A stretch of 36,779 nucleotides of DNA from a candidate division WWE3 bacterium CG08_land_8_20_14_0_20_40_13 (GCA_002774285.1 PEYT01000027.1:1-36779), one strand, 5' to 3'. Positions 1 to 7,572 are shown, counted from the stretch's first letter. A program made the numbers and translations. The notes: a model not told the origin generated them from the sequence alone.

Positions 1-1
1 A

Positions 2-1132
2 CCCCTTCAAAAATTACAAGTTGCGGGAAGAATTAGAATGGACACGTGGACTGCCGATGGGGATACCGCAGTTTACAAGAATGCTAGTGGCGATATTGGA
101 CTTACATCATCTGATGTACGCTTAAAAAAGAACCTAACCCCAATCACCAATGCACTCGCTATCGTTAAAAGCTTAAATGCCTATACATATAACACCGTAG
201 AGGAATCTGATGATGCCAAGAAGCGCTTAGGGCTTGTGGCGCAAGATTTACTGCCAATCCTTCCCGAAGCAACCTTTAAGTTTAATGTAAAAGGTTCAGA
301 CGAAGAATACTATGGTATTCACTACGAAAAGCTAACCGCAGTTTTGGCGCAAGCAATTAAGGAACAAGAAATAAAAATAGATGAGGTTACAGGAGAGGTA
401 AAAAGTATCACGGATACGCAACAGACCCCTGAAATTTCCGAAACTAGTGAGATTTTAGCCTCCCAGAGTCGTGATATGGCAACCTTCGCATCCCGTTTGG
501 ATTTAGTAGAAAGTCAATTAGGACTTTTAGGGCAGTTAGGTCCGTTGGGGATAGGAACTTCCGCGTCAAACGTGGCTGGCGCTGAACCGAGTGTTGGGGT
601 AGGTTCTTCGGCACCTTCGCTGCCAAAATTAGAAGATATTTTTGCTATAAGCGATAAGGATATCTCGGTAGACCGTGACCTTGTGGTGTATAAAAACTTT
701 AACGCCCTCGGGCTTTCTACCTTCTTGGATGTTGTTATCACTGGAAAAATCACCACCGGTCTTTTGGTTATAGACGGGCTGGGGGAAAAGGGGGCATCTC
801 TTGCCACCATGGCGGGGGATATGGTTTTGCAAAATACCGTGACAATAGACAGCAAAGGGAATGTAATGATTTTAGGCCAAGTTACCACGCAAAAAATAAA
901 TGTTAAAGGCCCGGATGTCGCGGCCGCCTCCGCTGGGAAAGTTGTAATACCTGCCGGCACTACCTCTGTCAAGGTAAGTACCACGGCAGTAACGAATATT
1001 TCCCTTATTTATGCTACACCAAATGCTCCTGTTGTAGTTGGGGCAAAATACAGTGGGGAGAAGGAATTAGAAATTATGTTAAATGCCCCTGCTTTAGAAG
1101 ATACCGAAGTAAACTGGTGGGTGGTTAACTAA
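2..1132 (+). CDS. S74-domain surface/fibre protein, 5' end outside window
   Basis: The frame is open to the left window edge, so the first ATG at 38 is probably internal and the N-terminus is missing. Counting from that Met, residues 24-32 carry the SD-x-RLK signature of the peptidase S74 intramolecular chaperone domain (predicted Ser25/Lys30 dyad), followed by the family's GLVAQDLLP block near residue 66. A coiled-coil-like stretch follows (about 105-160), then a Gly/Ser/Pro linker and a region of short beta-rich repeats ending in NWWVVN. S74 domains help trimeric phage fibres and bacterial surface proteins fold and can be autocleaved. Here the domain is internal with about 250 residues after it, unlike classic phage spikes where it is C-terminal. 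A large cell-surface adhesin is the most likely role. The next gene starts 5 nt after the stop. Confidence 0.75.
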   Translation, partial: PLQKLQVAGRIRMDTWTADGDTAVYKNASGDIGLTSSDVRLKKNLTPITNALAIVKSLNAYTYNTVEESDDAKKRLGLVAQDLLPILPEATFKFNVKGSDEEYYGIHYEKLTAVLAQAIKEQEIKIDEVTGEVKSITDTQQTPEISETSEILASQSRDMATFASRLDLVESQLGLLGQLGPLGIGTSASNVAGAEPSVGVGSSAPSLPKLEDIFAISDKDISVDRDLVVYKNFNALGLSTFLDVVITGKITTGLLVIDGLGEKGASLATMAGDMVLQNTVTIDSKGNVMILGQVTTQKINVKGPDVAAASAGKVVIPAGTTSVKVSTTAVTNISLIYATPNAPVVVGAKYSGEKELEIMLNAPALEDTEVNWWVVN

Positions 1133-1137
1133 GATTT

Positions 1138-1551
1138 ATGAAATCGTATAAAGACCAAATAAAAGATACTTTCAAACAAACTAAAGAAGTATCTTGTCCT
1201 GCTTTTGGTGGCAACAAAATATATTTTAATGCCAAGGGAATTAACCACCTTTTATATAAGGGCAGTAGGAGCAGGAGGGACAACAAAAGAATAGAAACGA
1301 ATATCCGTTTGTTACCAAGGGCGATAAAGGTTTTACAAGCAATGCCGTATTTTCAGGAAGAGAGCAACTACAAAAAAGAAAATGTAAGTTACAAATTTTG
1401 GGCTTTTGAAGCGGTAATTAATGATAGACGAATTAAAGTAGTTATTAGGCAAGTAGGAAATGGGCAGAAACATTTTTGGAGTGTTATCCCTGCGTGGAGA
1501 AAAGACCGTTTTGGCATTATAAACGCTAGAAAAAAGAATCTGGAGGAATAA
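1138..1551 (+). CDS. Small protein, possible BECR-fold (barnase/EndoU/RelE-like) nuclease
   Basis: A 137-residue basic protein with no signal peptide or membrane segment. It has a conserved-looking pattern: FNAKGINHL near residue 30, an Arg/Lys-rich segment with R-rich helix (about 43-60), then FWAFEAVINDRRIKVVIRQ and KHFWSVIPAWRKDRF near the C-terminus. This order of motifs resembles the phage Barnase-EndoU-ColicinE5/D-RelE-like (PBECR) families, so RNase activity is possible. That is recognition by eye, not a profile match. It lies 5 nt after the surface-protein gene, which would suit a toxin or modification domain carried next to a variable exported protein. Nothing in the sequence proves function. 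Confidence 0.5.
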   Translation: MKSYKDQIKDTFKQTKEVSCPAFGGNKIYFNAKGINHLLYKGSRSRRDNKRIETNIRLLPRAIKVLQAMPYFQEESNYKKENVSYKFWAFEAVINDRRIKVVIRQVGNGQKHFWSVIPAWRKDRFGIINARKKNLEE

Positions 1552-1608
1552 ATGCTGGCCTTCGGCTTTGGATTGGCCGAGATAAACCTTGCGGTTAACC
1601 AGCAATAG
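1552..1608 (+). CDS. Possible 18-residue peptide gene
   Basis: An ATG directly follows the stop of the preceding gene, and GGAGG (1542-1546) lies 5 nt upstream, giving an almost ideal ribosome-binding site. The frame reads 18 codons to TAG: MLAFGFGLAEINLAVNQQ. It could be a leader peptide for the downstream zinc-ribbon gene, which starts 45 nt later, or simply a chance frame with the SD belonging to a lost gene. The DNA contains a GGCC...GGCC and an AACC...GGTT short inverted pair. Confidence 0.25.
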   Translation: MLAFGFGLAEINLAVNQQ

Positions 1609-1653
1609 GGATTCTTGCACGAATAATTTAATTAATCAAGAGGGAAAATCGAC

Positions 1654-2973
1654 ATGGAAAAACCGATCTACGACACATTTTGTTGTCCCTACTGCCAAAG
1701 CAAAAAATATGTGCGGCGTGGCTTTAGGCAAAAAAAGTATGAAAAAATACAACTTTATCTTTGCTTGGAATGCAAACGAACTTTTACTCCGCAAAAAGAC
1801 CTAGGAAAACATTACCCGCTGGAAACTGTTTTTAACGCGTTAAGTTTGTATAACCTAGGCCACTCCTTGGGAGGAGTTTGTAAAATATTAAATGATAGAG
1901 AGAGCGGAGAAATTAGAAATTTCTCTCTCCAACCTTCAACCGTTTCCGCATGGCTCGAGGAGTTTAAGGATTATTGCAAATACCAAAGAATGCGTGAATT
2001 TGTGATAAAAAAATACGACCCAAAAAATACTGTGGTCACCGCAACATTGGCGCACCGCCAGTTGTATCGCTACAGGTATCATCGCGCCAAGTGCTCTTTA
2101 ATGATCCAAGAGGAATACGCCCACCGAAAATTTGAGCCGCTAAAAGAATTTTTGGAACTTGTCCCCTCGGAATGTCCGCATCAGTATTTTTCAGAAGGGT
2201 TACGGGCTTCGGAAGTTCCCATAACTTTTTCCAAAAAGCAAATGATTGTTCGTAGCAAAACAAATTACGCCAATAAGCTATGCCAATTTGTTTTGCAAAG
2301 TGTCAAAGAACGGACTTCTCGGCACGAGCATGTGCAAAAATTCTTCTTATTTAACGATTCGGTAACCGTTGCCACCGAGGTTCCGGTTTATTTAACCCGT
2401 GAAGATTTGTTGCATATGCAAACCCAACTTGGGTTTCAAATTTATACCAAGAAAATTGACCTAATTAACCTAATTGACCTGATTTCTAAAGAAAACCCAA
2501 ATCCCAATGAACAAAAAGAGATAAAGTTATTGGCTCTAAAATTGGGATTTAAGGAATTGGAAATTGGAGATTATTTAGGTCGGTTAGAAATTAGCGCAAT
2601 TAGAAATTTTGCACACACTCAACTAGATGTTAAGAGTTTTGGTGAGTTACCTAAATTAATAACAGGACATATCGATCTCTTGCAAATTAGAAACGGACAA
2701 ATACATATCCTAGACTACAAACCAAACGCTGTAAAGGAACAGCCGATTGACCAGCTCACAATCTACGCAATGGCCTTGTCACGCCTTACCGGACTGCGTC
2801 TTTTTGATTTTAAGTGTGCGTGGTTTGACGAAAAAGACTATTTTGAATTTTATCCATTGCATGTTTTATATAAACCATCTAAAACAAGAAGAAGGAAAAC
2901 AGTAGCAACTACCGAAGGGAGGTATCGTATCAACCAAGAGGTAAAGAAGGTAGTTAATGTGAAACCAACATGA
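1654..2973 (+). CDS. Zinc-ribbon / HTH / RecB-Cas4-like nuclease fusion protein
   Basis: A 439-residue protein with an unusual domain order. Residues 11-14 and 37-40 are two CxxC pairs forming an IS1/InsA-type transposase zinc ribbon that ends RTFTPQ. Residues about 52-110 look like the helix-turn-helix that normally follows it. There is no DDE transposase core. Instead the C-terminal third carries a PD-(D/E)XK signature: GHID (Asp341), then LDYKP (Asp354, Lys356), then QLTIY (Q-x3-Y), as in RecB and Cas4 nucleases. A three-residue-period run (DLINLIDLI) near residue 270 is encoded by the window's 9-bp repeat. The stop overlaps the next ATG (ATGA at 2970), so the two are translationally coupled. 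A DNA-targeted nuclease is likely; the biological role is unknown. Confidence 0.7.
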   Translation: MEKPIYDTFCCPYCQSKKYVRRGFRQKKYEKIQLYLCLECKRTFTPQKDLGKHYPLETVFNALSLYNLGHSLGGVCKILNDRESGEIRNFSLQPSTVSAWLEEFKDYCKYQRMREFVIKKYDPKNTVVTATLAHRQLYRYRYHRAKCSLMIQEEYAHRKFEPLKEFLELVPSECPHQYFSEGLRASEVPITFSKKQMIVRSKTNYANKLCQFVLQSVKERTSRHEHVQKFFLFNDSVTVATEVPVYLTREDLLHMQTQLGFQIYTKKIDLINLIDLISKENPNPNEQKEIKLLALKLGFKELEIGDYLGRLEISAIRNFAHTQLDVKSFGELPKLITGHIDLLQIRNGQIHILDYKPNAVKEQPIDQLTIYAMALSRLTGLRLFDFKCAWFDEKDYFEFYPLHVLYKPSKTRRRKTVATTEGRYRINQEVKKVVNVKPT

Positions 2974-3410
2974 TCAAATTTTACCCAAGAAGACCGGTTA
3001 AAAGTTTTCAGGATTTGGAAATTTACCAAAAGCTACTGGCTTGTGGCGTTGCCGTGACACGGATGGCAAAAGATTGCCAGACCACTCCGTTACTGGACGA
3101 GATTATTGTAACGCCACTTATCAAACTTTCCTTGGAATTGCCAAGTCTTATTGCCAAAGCGCACTCTTTACGATTTGCGGAATTTGCCATCGCGCAAAAA
3201 ACTTTGGAAGATACGATGCTAAATTGCAATCTGGTGGTTGTGAAGCTGGAGTTATATAGGGATCTTGTTTGTCCCAGTGCCGAAGTTGCACCTGTCTTTG
3301 ACAACCAGTCCCATTCCGAAATTGAGGAAACAATAAAAAGTTACCTCACAGTGCGCTACAAAATACTCCACTTACAAAAAAGCTGGCAAAAGTTTAAAGA
3401 AGGGGATTAG
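2970..3410 (+). CDS. Four-helix-bundle protein (S23/IVS-like), coupled to the nuclease
   Basis: A 146-residue helical protein. The start KSFQDLEIYQKLLACGVAVTRMAKD matches the typical opening of the four-helix-bundle family found in 23S rRNA intervening sequences and in Avd accessory proteins of diversity-generating retroelements. No reverse transcriptase or template/variable repeat is in the window, so an Avd role is not supported. The start codon overlaps the stop of the upstream zinc-ribbon/RecB-like gene by 4 nt, which suggests the two proteins are made together and may form a complex. The family is a nucleic-acid-binding pentamer in the cases studied. Confidence 0.6.
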   Translation: MIKFYPRRPVKSFQDLEIYQKLLACGVAVTRMAKDCQTTPLLDEIIVTPLIKLSLELPSLIAKAHSLRFAEFAIAQKTLEDTMLNCNLVVVKLELYRDLVCPSAEVAPVFDNQSHSEIEETIKSYLTVRYKILHLQKSWQKFKEGD

Positions 3411-3433
3411 TAGTTTTAGGAAAGAATTGGTTA

Positions 3434-3478
3434 AATTTGTCAAATTAGTTCAATTAGACAAATTTGACTAATAATTAA
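3434..3478. repeat. 9-bp-period AATT repeat, intergenic copy
   Basis: Between the two four-helix-bundle genes the sequence splits into 9-mers: AAATTTGTC, AAATTAGTT, CAATTAGAC, AAATTTGAC, TAATAATTA. The same pattern appears at many other places in this window, both between and inside genes. Confidence 0.7.
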
Positions 3479-3482
3479 AACC

Positions 3483-4031
3483 ATGAGTTACGAAAACCTA
3501 TTAGTTTACAGGTTAGCCGTTACAATATATGACGCCAATGAGCAGTTTTATAAGAAATTCCTAAAAGAGTATGCTCATAAAAGGTTGGTGGAACAAATGA
3601 CCCATGCGGCAAGGTCGGGTAAACAAAACATTGTAGAAGGGGTCTTGGAAAAAAGCATGGAAAGTGGGCTAAAATTAGTTGGTGTTGGACGCGCTAGCTT
3701 TGGCGAGCTTTTGGAAGACTACAAGGACTTTATTAGAAGCCACAAATATAATCTTTGGGACAAGAACGATCCCCGGGTTGTAAAAATTCGTACCTTTAAG
3801 GAAGATACTGCTAATGTTACCAATTTAGCTAATATTGCCAGTTGGACTAATTTGGATTTAGAAAAACCGGAAGAATACGCAAACATAATGGTTTGCCTGC
3901 TTTTTAAGGAAAATTATTTATTAGATAGGTTTTACAAGTCCTTGGAGGAGCAGTTTATTAAGGAAGGGGGATTTCGCGAAAACCTATTTAAGAAACGCTT
4001 AGATTACAAAAAAACAAATTTGTCTAATTAG
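3483..4031 (+). CDS. Four-helix-bundle suffix-type protein
   Basis: A 182-residue protein. The N-terminal part (YENLLVYRLAVTIYDANEQFYKKF, then RLVEQMTHAARSGKQNIVEG near residue 40) is typical of four-helix-bundle proteins with the RQM..A.RS..NI.EG core. The C-terminal half continues with more helix, including LLEDYKDFIR and LLDRFYKSLEEQF. A TNVTNLANI-type run near residue 120 is another 9-bp-repeat product. It lies 72 nt after the first four-helix-bundle gene but is a distant paralogue rather than a duplicate. The function of these proteins outside rRNA intervening sequences and retroelements is unknown. It ends inside a 9-bp repeat array. Confidence 0.65.
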   Translation: MSYENLLVYRLAVTIYDANEQFYKKFLKEYAHKRLVEQMTHAARSGKQNIVEGVLEKSMESGLKLVGVGRASFGELLEDYKDFIRSHKYNLWDKNDPRVVKIRTFKEDTANVTNLANIASWTNLDLEKPEEYANIMVCLLFKENYLLDRFYKSLEEQFIKEGGFRENLFKKRLDYKKTNLSN

Positions 4032-4068
4032 TCCAATTGGACTAATTGGTCTAATTTGATAATATGGT
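4014..4068. repeat. 9-bp-period AATT repeat between four-helix-bundle gene and proS
   Basis: Successive 9-mers read AAATTTGTC, TAATTAGTC, CAATTGGAC, TAATTGGTC, TAATTTGAT. The array is also an imperfect palindrome centred on CAATTG, with arms of about 20 bp. It overlaps the end of the upstream gene and runs up to about 20 nt before proS. Confidence 0.7.
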
Positions 4069-4088
4069 GTCAGGAAGATATAAGTTTT

Positions 4089-5339
4089 ATGTTGCAAACA
4101 AATCTTTTTACTAAAACTCGCAGGGAAGCGCCAAAAGACGAGACAAGCGTTAATGCCCAACTTCTGATTCGTGGCGGTTTTATCCACAAAGAAATGGCTG
4201 GTGTTTATAGCTTTTTGCCTTTGGGCTTTATTGTTCTTAATAAAATAATCAACATTATCCGCGAGGAAATAAACGCCATCGGAGGGCAGGAAATTTTAAT
4301 GTCGGGTCTTCAAGATCCGGCAATTTGGAAAGCTTCCGGTAGGTGGGACCAAAAAGTGGTGGACTCCTGGTTTAAGACAACCCTTGCCAATGGGGGAGAG
4401 TTGGGTTTGTCGTTTACCCACGAAGAACCCATTGCCAGAATAATGACAAATCATATCAATTCATACAAAGACCTACCTAAATATGTGTACCAATTTCAGA
4501 CAAAGTTTCGCAACGAAAAAAGATCCCAAGGGGGGTTACTTCGCACTCGGGAATTTATTATGAAAGATTTATATTCCTTTTCCGCAACCCAAGGAGAGCT
4601 TGACGAATTCTACGAAAAAGCGCGGCAAGCCTACGTAAATATCTTTAACCGGATTGGGATAGGGGATAAAACTTATTATACATTGGCAAGCGGTGGGGTG
4701 TTTTCCAGATATTCCCACGAGTTTCAGACGGTGTGCGAGGTAGGGGAGGATGAGATTTATATAAAAGAAGGAGCTCTCGAAGCGGTAAATAAGGAAATTA
4801 TGAATGATTCGGGTTTTGATTCGGGTGAAACCCTAAAGGGTTTCACCCGCATTTCGGAAAAATCCGTCGAAGTTGGAAATATCTTTAAGCTGGGCACAAA
4901 ATACTCCGAGGCGTTGGGATTAAAATATCATGACAATATCGGCAAAGAGCACCATGTCATTATGGGAAGCTATGGCATTGCGCCATCCCGTTCTATGGGG
5001 ACGGTTGTAGAATTACACCACGATGATCAGGGAATAATTTGGCCTGCTAGCATTGCCCCCTTTAAATACCATATTCTTTGCGATAACAACTCGGACGAAG
5101 CAGTTAAGCAGTCAAACGATCTGTATGCTAAGTTAGTAGCAGATGGCTCAGAATCTCTGCTAGACGATCGGCCAGAGACTTTAGCGGTAAAGATTAAGGA
5201 TGCTGATCTTATCGGCTGTCCCGTTCGGATAATAGTTTCTAAAAAATCATTGGAGGCGGGAGGGGTGGAGGTTAAAGGCCGTAAAGATTCTAATATCAAG
5301 GTGATTGCCAGTGAAAATCTTTTTAATTTAAAATTTTAA
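4089..5339 (+). CDS. proS: Prolyl-tRNA synthetase
   Basis: Charges tRNA-Pro with proline in the cytoplasm. Class II motifs are clear: motif 1 region HKEMAGVYSFLPLG, motif 2 FQTKFRNEKR...LLRTREFIMKDLYSF, and motif 3 GSYGIAPSRSMGTVVE, followed by the anticodon-binding domain. It has 416 residues and lacks the large editing insertion of E. coli-type ProRS, so it is the compact form. I chose ATG 4089 (MLQTNLFTK...) because it matches the family start; a TTG start at 4056 would add 11 residues encoded by the repeat. A 28-bp palindrome at 4822-4849 is carried in frame as SGETLKGFTR in the middle linker. It converges on recR. Confidence 0.92.
   Translation: MLQTNLFTKTRREAPKDETSVNAQLLIRGGFIHKEMAGVYSFLPLGFIVLNKIINIIREEINAIGGQEILMSGLQDPAIWKASGRWDQKVVDSWFKTTLANGGELGLSFTHEEPIARIMTNHINSYKDLPKYVYQFQTKFRNEKRSQGGLLRTREFIMKDLYSFSATQGELDEFYEKARQAYVNIFNRIGIGDKTYYTLASGGVFSRYSHEFQTVCEVGEDEIYIKEGALEAVNKEIMNDSGFDSGETLKGFTRISEKSVEVGNIFKLGTKYSEALGLKYHDNIGKEHHVIMGSYGIAPSRSMGTVVELHHDDQGIIWPASIAPFKYHILCDNNSDEAVKQSNDLYAKLVADGSESLLDDRPETLAVKIKDADLIGCPVRIIVSKKSLEAGGVEVKGRKDSNIKVIASENLFNLKF
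4822..4849. repeat. REP-type palindrome inside proS
   Basis: Arms CGGGTGAAACCC and GGGTTTCACCCG are perfect complements around TAAA. The layout is GGGT-GAAA-CCC-loop-GGG-TTTC-ACCC, the same scheme as the copy in dnaX but with a different paired tetranucleotide. It is read in frame by proS. Confidence 0.8.
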
Positions 5340-5366
5340 ATTAAAAATTTTCTGCGTCTTACGCAG
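5320..5366. terminator. AT palindrome and hairpin between convergent proS and recR
   Basis: A perfect 28-bp A/T-only palindrome (5320-5347, centred on AAAATTTT) contains the proS stop. It is followed by the hairpin CTGCGT-CTT-ACGCAG (5352-5366), which contains the recR stop. Placed between convergent genes with A and T runs on either side, it may terminate transcription from both directions. Confidence 0.45.
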
Positions 5367-5994
5367 AGGTTCTCCCCTCCATTGCCCTTTTAAGAGTTGT
5401 TTCGTCAGCGTATTCCAAATCTCCGCCTGTTGGAAGGCCTCGTCCGATGCGGGAGATCCTGATTAGGGTACTACCACATTTTTCCAATTTGTTTTTAATG
5501 TACATCGCAGTAGCCTCGCCCTCTAGGTCGGGGTTGGTTGCAAGTATGATTTCTAATTTATCTAATTCATAGGGGGTAGTACCCGATAGGGTACTACCCC
5601 ATTTTTTAATACGGGAAAGTAGATCTTCTATAAAAAGCTCTTCGGGGCCAATGCCCGCAATAGGATTTATAGCGCCGTGAAGCACATGGTACAGTCCGTT
5701 GTAGCCCGATTTTTCCAAAGCCAGAACATCCAAAGGAGACTCCACCACACAAATTTTTTCTTTGTCTCTTTTAGGATCGGCGCAAACCTCGCAGATTTCA
5801 TCCTCGCCAACATTTTTACAAATTTTACAAATTTTGGTTTGTTTTAAGGCAGACACCGAGTCAGCAAAGGTGTCAAGTCGCTCCTGCGGTACTCTTAACA
5901 AATGAAAAGTTAAACGCTCTGCCGTTTTGGGTCCGATGCCGGGGAGCGATTCAAAGGAATCTTTAAGAGATTGTAATGGTTTTGGTAAATGCAT
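5359..5994 (-). CDS. recR: Recombination protein RecR
   Basis: RecF-pathway recombination mediator that loads RecA at gaps together with RecO. Domains in order: helix-hairpin-helix LPGIGPKTAERLTFHLL (about residue 17), C4 zinc finger CKIC...CEVC (about 54-72), a Toprim domain starting ICVVESPLDV, and the conserved tail GLPTGGDLEYADE. Start ATG 5994 gives the normal MHLPKPLQ start; a TTG at 6003 is possible. Compared with B. subtilis RecR, the loop between LLSRI and IILATNP is about 11 residues longer. That extra piece (WGSTLSGTTPY) is encoded by a palindrome at 5573-5600. A decayed half copy encodes CGST near the C-terminus. It lies downstream of dnaX on the same strand, a common pairing. Confidence 0.92.
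   Translation of the reverse strand: MHLPKPLQSLKDSFESLPGIGPKTAERLTFHLLRVPQERLDTFADSVSALKQTKICKICKNVGEDEICEVCADPKRDKEKICVVESPLDVLALEKSGYNGLYHVLHGAINPIAGIGPEELFIEDLLSRIKKWGSTLSGTTPYELDKLEIILATNPDLEGEATAMYIKNKLEKCGSTLIRISRIGRGLPTGGDLEYADETTLKRAMEGRTSA
5465..5477. repeat. Decayed half REP palindrome inside recR
   Basis: AGGGTACTACCAC matches one arm (GGGTACTACCC) of the palindromes at 5573-5600 and around the RAYT gene. The other arm is not recognisable. It is translated as part of LEKCGSTL, where RecR homologues have a slightly shorter segment. Confidence 0.45.
5573..5600. repeat. REP-type palindrome inside recR (GGGTAGTACCC family)
   Basis: Arms GGGGTAGTACCC and GGGTACTACCCC are perfect complements around GATA. 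The arm sequence is the same as in the two palindromes flanking the RAYT gene at 32.1-32.8 kb and the copy at 26.76 kb. Confidence 0.85.
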
Positions 5995-5999
5995 AGAAA

Positions 6000-6052
6000 A
6001 CAAATTAGTCTAATTGGACTAATTAGTTAAATTGGTCTAATTTGATAATAGG
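6000..6052. repeat. 9-bp-period AATT repeat between dnaX and recR
   Basis: 9-mers CAAATTAGTC (10), TAATTGGAC, TAATTAGTT, AAATTGGTC, TAATTTGAT, then AATAGGG. It closely resembles the array at 4014-4068, down to the shared end TAATTTGATAATA. Confidence 0.65.
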
Positions 6053-6063
6053 GAGTTTAGGAC

Positions 6064-7572
6064 TTATAGGGGAGCCTTGCCGTCCAAAACTTCCCAAGCC
6101 TCCTTGATTTTATCAGGGGGAACCACTCCTTTAATCGGTTCTATATTCTTATCGCTTAAATCCTCCTTGGACGCAGGTTTTTGCTTGCTTAATGTTACCT
6201 TGATTGCTACTGCCCGGCCCAATATTTTTTCTAGGGCTGTTTCTACAATCTTTTTATTTGTTGGTGAATTTAGCCGTTCCCTGTGGAAAGAGTAAAAAGC
6301 TTCAATTACAAGTGATTCGTTGTCGTCGTCAAAGCCCAATATTTTACACGAGCGAAGTAACGCCTCAACCGAGTGGTTTAGGGGGCGGACGGCCTCGTAT
6401 AACTTTTCTATGGAAAAGGCGGGGGGATTAGGAGGAGAAGAGGGGGCAGATAAGATTGATTCGGGTTCCACCCTAAAGGGTGGAACCCGATTTAATTCTT
6501 CGGTCAAATCTACCACTGCCACCTCCAGCGGCAAAAAGGGAATAGTGGCAAACCTAATTTGTCGTCTTGCTTCTCCAAAAGATTTAATAAGTCCGGAAAT
6601 TTGTGGAAGCGTTATTACCTTTATTGGATCTATCAAAAGAGCATCGTTGCCAGCGCCAACCTTGGCAAAAAGCAGGCTTTGTAGATACTCCAAAAAGCTG
6701 TCGGTCCAGCTTTCGGCACCAATACCGGTTTCAAAAGTTTTTTCCAGATACTCAAGAGCTACTTTGGTATTGGGTTTAATGGCAATATCATAAACAAATT
6801 TTGCCAATTCGTCTGTATCGGAAAGGGCAATTAATTCGTCCACCGTGATTTGTCCAAAGACCACCTGTTCCAGCATGGTTTCGGCGTCGCGGAAACCTCC
6901 TAAAGCGGCCTTGGCGATTTTTTTTAGGCTTTCGTCAGATAGCTCCGGAACTGGTGTTTTTTCTTTTTGTTCTGCGTCTAAAATTCTTTTTAACTTTTTT
7001 ACAATGTCCAAAACGGTGGCGCGTTTAAGCTCAAATTGTTGACAACGGCTTCTTATAGTCTCCGGAACTTTTTTAAATTCGGTGGTACAAAGGACAAAAA
7101 CGGCGTGCGGTGGCGGCTCCTCCAAAGTTTTTAAAAGCGCGTTAAAAGCCTCGTTTGTCAGCATGTGAACCTCGTCAATTATATAAACCTTAAAACGGCC
7201 GGCGGCGGGGGAAAGCGCAATTTTGTCGCGGAGTGACCGGACATCGTCAATGCCGCGGTTACTGGCGGCGTCAATTTCGATAAGATCTATATACGAGCCG
7301 TTGTCTATTGCAATGCAGTGATCGCAGGTGCCACAGGGTTCAGAATTGGTCAAATTAGGCGTATTTGTTAAATTAGACAAATTTGATTTTTGACAATTGA
7401 GGGCCTTGGCGATAAGGCGGGCCATGGTTGTTTTGCCAACTCCGCGGGGACCGTATAAAAAAAAGGCGTGTGCGAAGTTTTTGGAAAAAATTGAGTTTTG
7501 GATAGCGCGCGAAAGGGTCTCGCTTCCTAAAAACTCGCCAAATTTGCGCGGACGGTACTTGGTGTAAAACAT
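6064..7572 (-). CDS. dnaX: DNA polymerase III subunits gamma/tau
   Basis: Clamp-loader ATPase of the replicase. From ATG 7572 the protein begins MFYTKYRPRKFGEFLG, the normal DnaX start. Walker A is GPRGVGKTTMAR (about residue 40), the zinc module ends CGTCDHC, Walker B is YIIDEVHML, and the SRC motif is IRSRCQQF. A 9-bp repeat array at 7346-7388 inserts NLSNLTNTPNLTN between the first zinc Cys and the CGTCDHC triad. A palindrome at 6462-6489 is translated in the Pro/Ser-rich linker after domain III. An upstream TTG at 7617 would add 15 residues but overlaps the likely -10 box. No frameshift signal for a gamma form was identified. Confidence 0.93.
   Translation of the reverse strand: MFYTKYRPRKFGEFLGSETLSRAIQNSIFSKNFAHAFFLYGPRGVGKTTMARLIAKALNCQKSNLSNLTNTPNLTNSEPCGTCDHCIAIDNGSYIDLIEIDAASNRGIDDVRSLRDKIALSPAAGRFKVYIIDEVHMLTNEAFNALLKTLEEPPPHAVFVLCTTEFKKVPETIRSRCQQFELKRATVLDIVKKLKRILDAEQKEKTPVPELSDESLKKIAKAALGGFRDAETMLEQVVFGQITVDELIALSDTDELAKFVYDIAIKPNTKVALEYLEKTFETGIGAESWTDSFLEYLQSLLFAKVGAGNDALLIDPIKVITLPQISGLIKSFGEARRQIRFATIPFLPLEVAVVDLTEELNRVPPFRVEPESILSAPSSPPNPPAFSIEKLYEAVRPLNHSVEALLRSCKILGFDDDNESLVIEAFYSFHRERLNSPTNKKIVETALEKILGRAVAIKVTLSKQKPASKEDLSDKNIEPIKGVVPPDKIKEAWEVLDGKAPL
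6462..6489. repeat. REP-type palindrome inside dnaX
   Basis: Arms CGGGTTCCACCC and GGGTGGAACCCG pair perfectly around TAAA. Compared with the copy in proS, the outer GGGT/ACCC and inner CCCTAAAGGG are identical, while the paired core changes from GAAA/TTTC to TCCA/TGGA. Confidence 0.8.
7346..7388. repeat. 9-bp repeat array inside dnaX
   Basis: Plus-strand 9-mers AAATTAGGC, GTATTTGTT, AAATTAGAC, AAATTTGAT. In the dnaX frame it reads as Asn-Leu-x repeats inside the zinc module. Confidence 0.65.

Noticed and set aside
1654-2973. IS1-type insertion sequence
   Set aside because: Only the zinc-ribbon/HTH part matches; there is no DDE core and no terminal inverted repeats were seen. The C-terminus is a RecB-like nuclease.
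2970-4031. Diversity-generating retroelement (Avd-like four-helix-bundle proteins next to a surface protein)
   Set aside because: No reverse transcriptase and no template/variable repeat pair are seen in the window; four-helix-bundle proteins also occur outside such elements.
4014-4068. CRISPR array
   Set aside because: The 9-bp repeats are adjacent and degenerate with no unique spacers, and there are no cas genes. The RecB-like domain is not enough to call Cas4.
4056-4088. TTG start for proS
   Set aside because: The extra residues are encoded by the repeat array and do not match the family; ATG 4089 fits better.
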